Assembly: GCA_012841005.1 (NCBI GenBank)
Contig: DUVO01000222.1
Location: 1 to 15,922 of the forward strand
From: Bacillota bacterium
GTDB lineage: Bacteria; Bacillota; DTU030
Reading direction: 5' to 3'
Length of the DNA: 15,922 nt
Part shown: positions 14,250-15,922 of the stretch, one piece after another
How positions within the stretch are numbered: position 1 is the stretch's first letter
How the letters are laid out: each line of letters begins with the position of its first letter
Translations under genes and position numbers: made by a program
Notes under the pieces: model-generated
Database searches by the model: none
Seen by the model: the letters and a program-made list of their open reading frames with translations, nothing else
What the model was told of the DNA's origin: nothing

Positions 14250-15782
14250 TCAGCCAAGGATCCTTTGTCTTAGATCCCAGTCGTCCCAGACATGCTGGTA
14301 TATACTCCGGTACAGTTTGTAAAATTCCCGGTACCGCCTGGTTTTTTCCAGGTCCGGTACAAAACGGCGGTTCACCTTTACCGATTCCCGGGCGGCTTCT
14401 TCCAGGTTATCGTAGAGGCCGGCCACAACCCCCGCCGTGAGGGCTGCCCCTTTGGCGCCGAATTCCGAACCCTCAGGGACCAACATCGGGTAACCCGTCA
14501 TGTCAGCGAAGAGCTGGCACCAGAAATCACTCTTGGCACCGCCCCCGGAAATCTTAACTTCCTTTATCTCCACAGGGATATTCTCATAGCAGTCCACCAT
14601 GGCATACCCTACTCCCTCATAGACCGCCCGAACCAGGTGATCCCTGGCATGATCCATGGAAATGCCAAAGAACTGGGCCCGGGCCGTTGGTTTCACAAAG
14701 GGTGCCCGTTCTCCCCCGGGACTGAGATAGGGATGATAAATTACCCCCCCTGCCCCAGGCTCCAGCTGGGAGATATGTTCTTCAATAACAGTATAAAAAT
14801 CAACACCCCGCACTTCTGCCTCTTCCTCGTAGGGCTTACCCACCTGTTCCAGGATCCAATCCAAATTGGGCGTACCCATCATCACTCCCATGGCCCGCAT
14901 CCACCTGTCGGGCAAGCCATGACAGAGGGTAAAGCCCACATTCATGGGCTCAATATGGGGCCCATCCATGGTAACCTCATTGAAGCAGGTGGTGCCAATG
15001 ATGGAGCAGGCATCTCCCGGCTTCACGGCACCGACACCAATGGCAGAGGCAATGACATCAAAGGGGGCACCCACCACCGGGATGCCTGCAGGCAATCCCG
15101 TCTCCTGGGCCCCTTCCTTGCTCAGGGGAGCATAGTTTTCCAGGGCGGTTTTTACCGGGGGAAGGAGGGAACGATATTTACTGATGCCGTAAAGCTCCAG
15201 GAGTTCATCGGAGTATTTTCGGGCGGCAATATCAAAATGGGGGACAGTGGCATCAGTCTCATCGGTTGTAACCTCGCTCGTCATTTTTAGCTTGATCCAG
15301 TCTTTGCAGTAAAGGGCCCATCTTGCCCTGGCCAGGGTATCGGGTTCATTTTCATCCAACCAGCGGATAATTGCCCCCTGGACACCGGGAAAGAGAGTGG
15401 TGCCCAAAATGGGATATGCCTTTTCGACAGTGCCGTCTTTCTGCCACTGGCTGATCAAATCACCGGCCCGCCCGTCCGACCACAAAACCGCCGGCCGCAA
15501 GGGTCGACCAGCCCCATCGACCAACCAGCATCCGTCGCCCTGGCCTGTAATACCCACAGCCACAATGTCTTCCGGCTTGGCCCGCCCTTCTGCCAGTACA
15601 CCCCAGATGGTTTTTACCACTGCCTGCCAGACCTCATCCATATCCTGTTCATTCCAGCCCGGCCGCGAGGTGGCCACCACCGTCTTTTGCCTGCTGACGG
15701 CCACTTCGTTCCCTTCCCGATCAAAGAGAACACTTTTGACCATAGATGTACCTGCATCAATCCCCAGGATATACTCAGACAT
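14250..15782 (-). CDS. FGGY-family carbohydrate kinase (LyxK/xylulokinase-like)
   Basis: A 510-residue sugar kinase with the two-domain actin-like fold. The N-terminal phosphate loop is GIDAGTSMVKSVLFD (Asp9). PGWNEQDMDEVW, ITGQGDGCWLVD and LWSDGRAGD follow, and PFDVIASAIG holds the probable catalytic base Asp242. The C-terminal FGGY region has VKISGGGAKSDFWCQLFADM and EFGAKGAAL. Overall wording resembles E. coli LyxK (L-xylulose kinase) and erythritol-type kinases more than glycerol kinase, but substrate cannot be fixed from sequence. The ATG start has AAAGGAGGT 7 bp upstream. It follows a probable class II aldolase by 52 bp, which fits a pathway that phosphorylates a ketose or sugar alcohol and cleaves the product. 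Length is normal (about 490-520). Confidence 0.9.
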   Translation of the reverse strand: MSEYILGIDAGTSMVKSVLFDREGNEVAVSRQKTVVATSRPGWNEQDMDEVWQAVVKTIWGVLAEGRAKPEDIVAVGITGQGDGCWLVDGAGRPLRPAVLWSDGRAGDLISQWQKDGTVEKAYPILGTTLFPGVQGAIIRWLDENEPDTLARARWALYCKDWIKLKMTSEVTTDETDATVPHFDIAARKYSDELLELYGISKYRSLLPPVKTALENYAPLSKEGAQETGLPAGIPVVGAPFDVIASAIGVGAVKPGDACSIIGTTCFNEVTMDGPHIEPMNVGFTLCHGLPDRWMRAMGVMMGTPNLDWILEQVGKPYEEEAEVRGVDFYTVIEEHISQLEPGAGGVIYHPYLSPGGERAPFVKPTARAQFFGISMDHARDHLVRAVYEGVGYAMVDCYENIPVEIKEVKISGGGAKSDFWCQLFADMTGYPMLVPEGSEFGAKGAALTAGVVAGLYDNLEEAARESVKVNRRFVPDLEKTRRYREFYKLYRSIYQHVWDDWDLRQRILG

Positions 15783-15834
15783 TTTCAGACCTCCTTTACC
15801 AGAATGGCACGCCTACCAATCCCTTCCCTGAATG

Positions 15835-15922
15835 CTACTTTTTCTCCTGGCCGTACCCCTTGAAGAGTTCAAAGAGTTCCTGGATGTTTTCCTCCGGCAC
15901 CATGGTGGGTTCCCCGATGCTG
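15835..15922 (-). CDS. C-terminal end of a probable class II (FucA-like) aldolase, cut by window edge
   Basis: The last 28 codons of a gene that enters from beyond the window, ending in TAG at 15835-15837. The peptide includes GEPTMVPEENIQELFELFK followed by GYGQEKK. The pattern of an EP-x-x-x-P segment, an acidic EEN/EEI, then a helix ending in F-K-x-YG resembles the C-terminus of E. coli L-fuculose-phosphate aldolase. The gene lies directly before the sugar kinase, where an aldolase of this family would make sense. With so few residues the family call is tentative; an epimerase of the same superfamily is equally possible. Confidence 0.5.
   Translation of the reverse strand, partial: SIGEPTMVPEENIQELFELFKGYGQEKK

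Noticed and set aside
14292..15290. A 332-codon plus-strand open frame opposite the FGGY kinase
   Set aside because: Antisense shadow of a well-supported kinase; no ribosome binding site and no family motif.
1..15922. tRNA, rRNA, CRISPR arrays, prophage or intact insertion sequences
   Set aside because: I looked on both strands and saw no tRNA-like cloverleaf, no spaced direct repeats and no transposase gene. XerC was considered as a phage integrase, but its neighbours fit the housekeeping recombinase.

Overview
This window looks like a chromosomal segment from a motile, Gram-positive, probably spore-forming member of the Clostridia, most likely in the Peptococcaceae/Desulfotomaculum/Moorella neighbourhood. 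The evidence is the run dprA-topA-trmFO-xerC-hslV-hslU-codY-flgB-flgC-fliE-fliF, which is the gene order known from Bacillus subtilis (smf-topA-gid-codV-clpQ-clpY-codY-flgB). CodY and folate-dependent TrmFO, strong GGAGG-type ribosome binding sites, and frequent GTG and TTG starts add to this. The genus assignment is inference; I cannot place it more finely. Every gene lies on the minus strand, so transcription runs from high to low coordinates.

Layout in the direction of transcription: (1) 15922-14250 holds the end of a probable class II aldolase and a complete FGGY carbohydrate kinase, the remains of a sugar-catabolic operon. (2) 14249-13852 has no gene. It holds a 9-bp-stem hairpin just after the kinase and a GC-rich element of about 200 bp, bounded by perfect 13-bp inverted repeats and containing three further nested pairings. 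(3) 13851-12846 encodes a PaaI-like hotdog thioesterase and MnmM (YtqB-type tRNA methyltransferase). (4) 12845-12496 is non-coding with several hairpins. (5) 12495-10724 encodes a bacterial Ku and a stand-alone LigD-type polymerase/primase domain, a partial non-homologous end-joining set with no ligase beside it. (6) 10561-2178 is the housekeeping run dprA, topA, trmFO, xerC, hslV, hslU, codY, with tight or overlapping junctions, candidate sigma-A promoters before topA and xerC, and a clear intrinsic terminator after codY. (7) 2177-1596 is a 582-bp regulatory region that carries a cyclic di-GMP class I (GEMM-I) riboswitch with a readable antiterminator/terminator platform. (8) 1595-1 is the start of the flagellar basal-body operon flgB-flgC-fliE-fliF, with fliF cut by the window edge.

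How the parts work together: the riboswitch predicts that high cyclic di-GMP stops transcription before flgB, so the flagellar basal body is not built. CodY, encoded immediately upstream, is a nutrient-sensing regulator known to affect motility genes in related bacteria. Its usual branched-chain amino acid contact, Arg61, appears to be Val here. HslUV, TopA, TrmFO, XerC and DprA serve protein turnover, supercoiling, tRNA modification, chromosome dimer resolution and DNA uptake or recombination.

The least explained object is the structured 200-bp element at 13956-14155. It could be a non-autonomous mobile element or a structured RNA.
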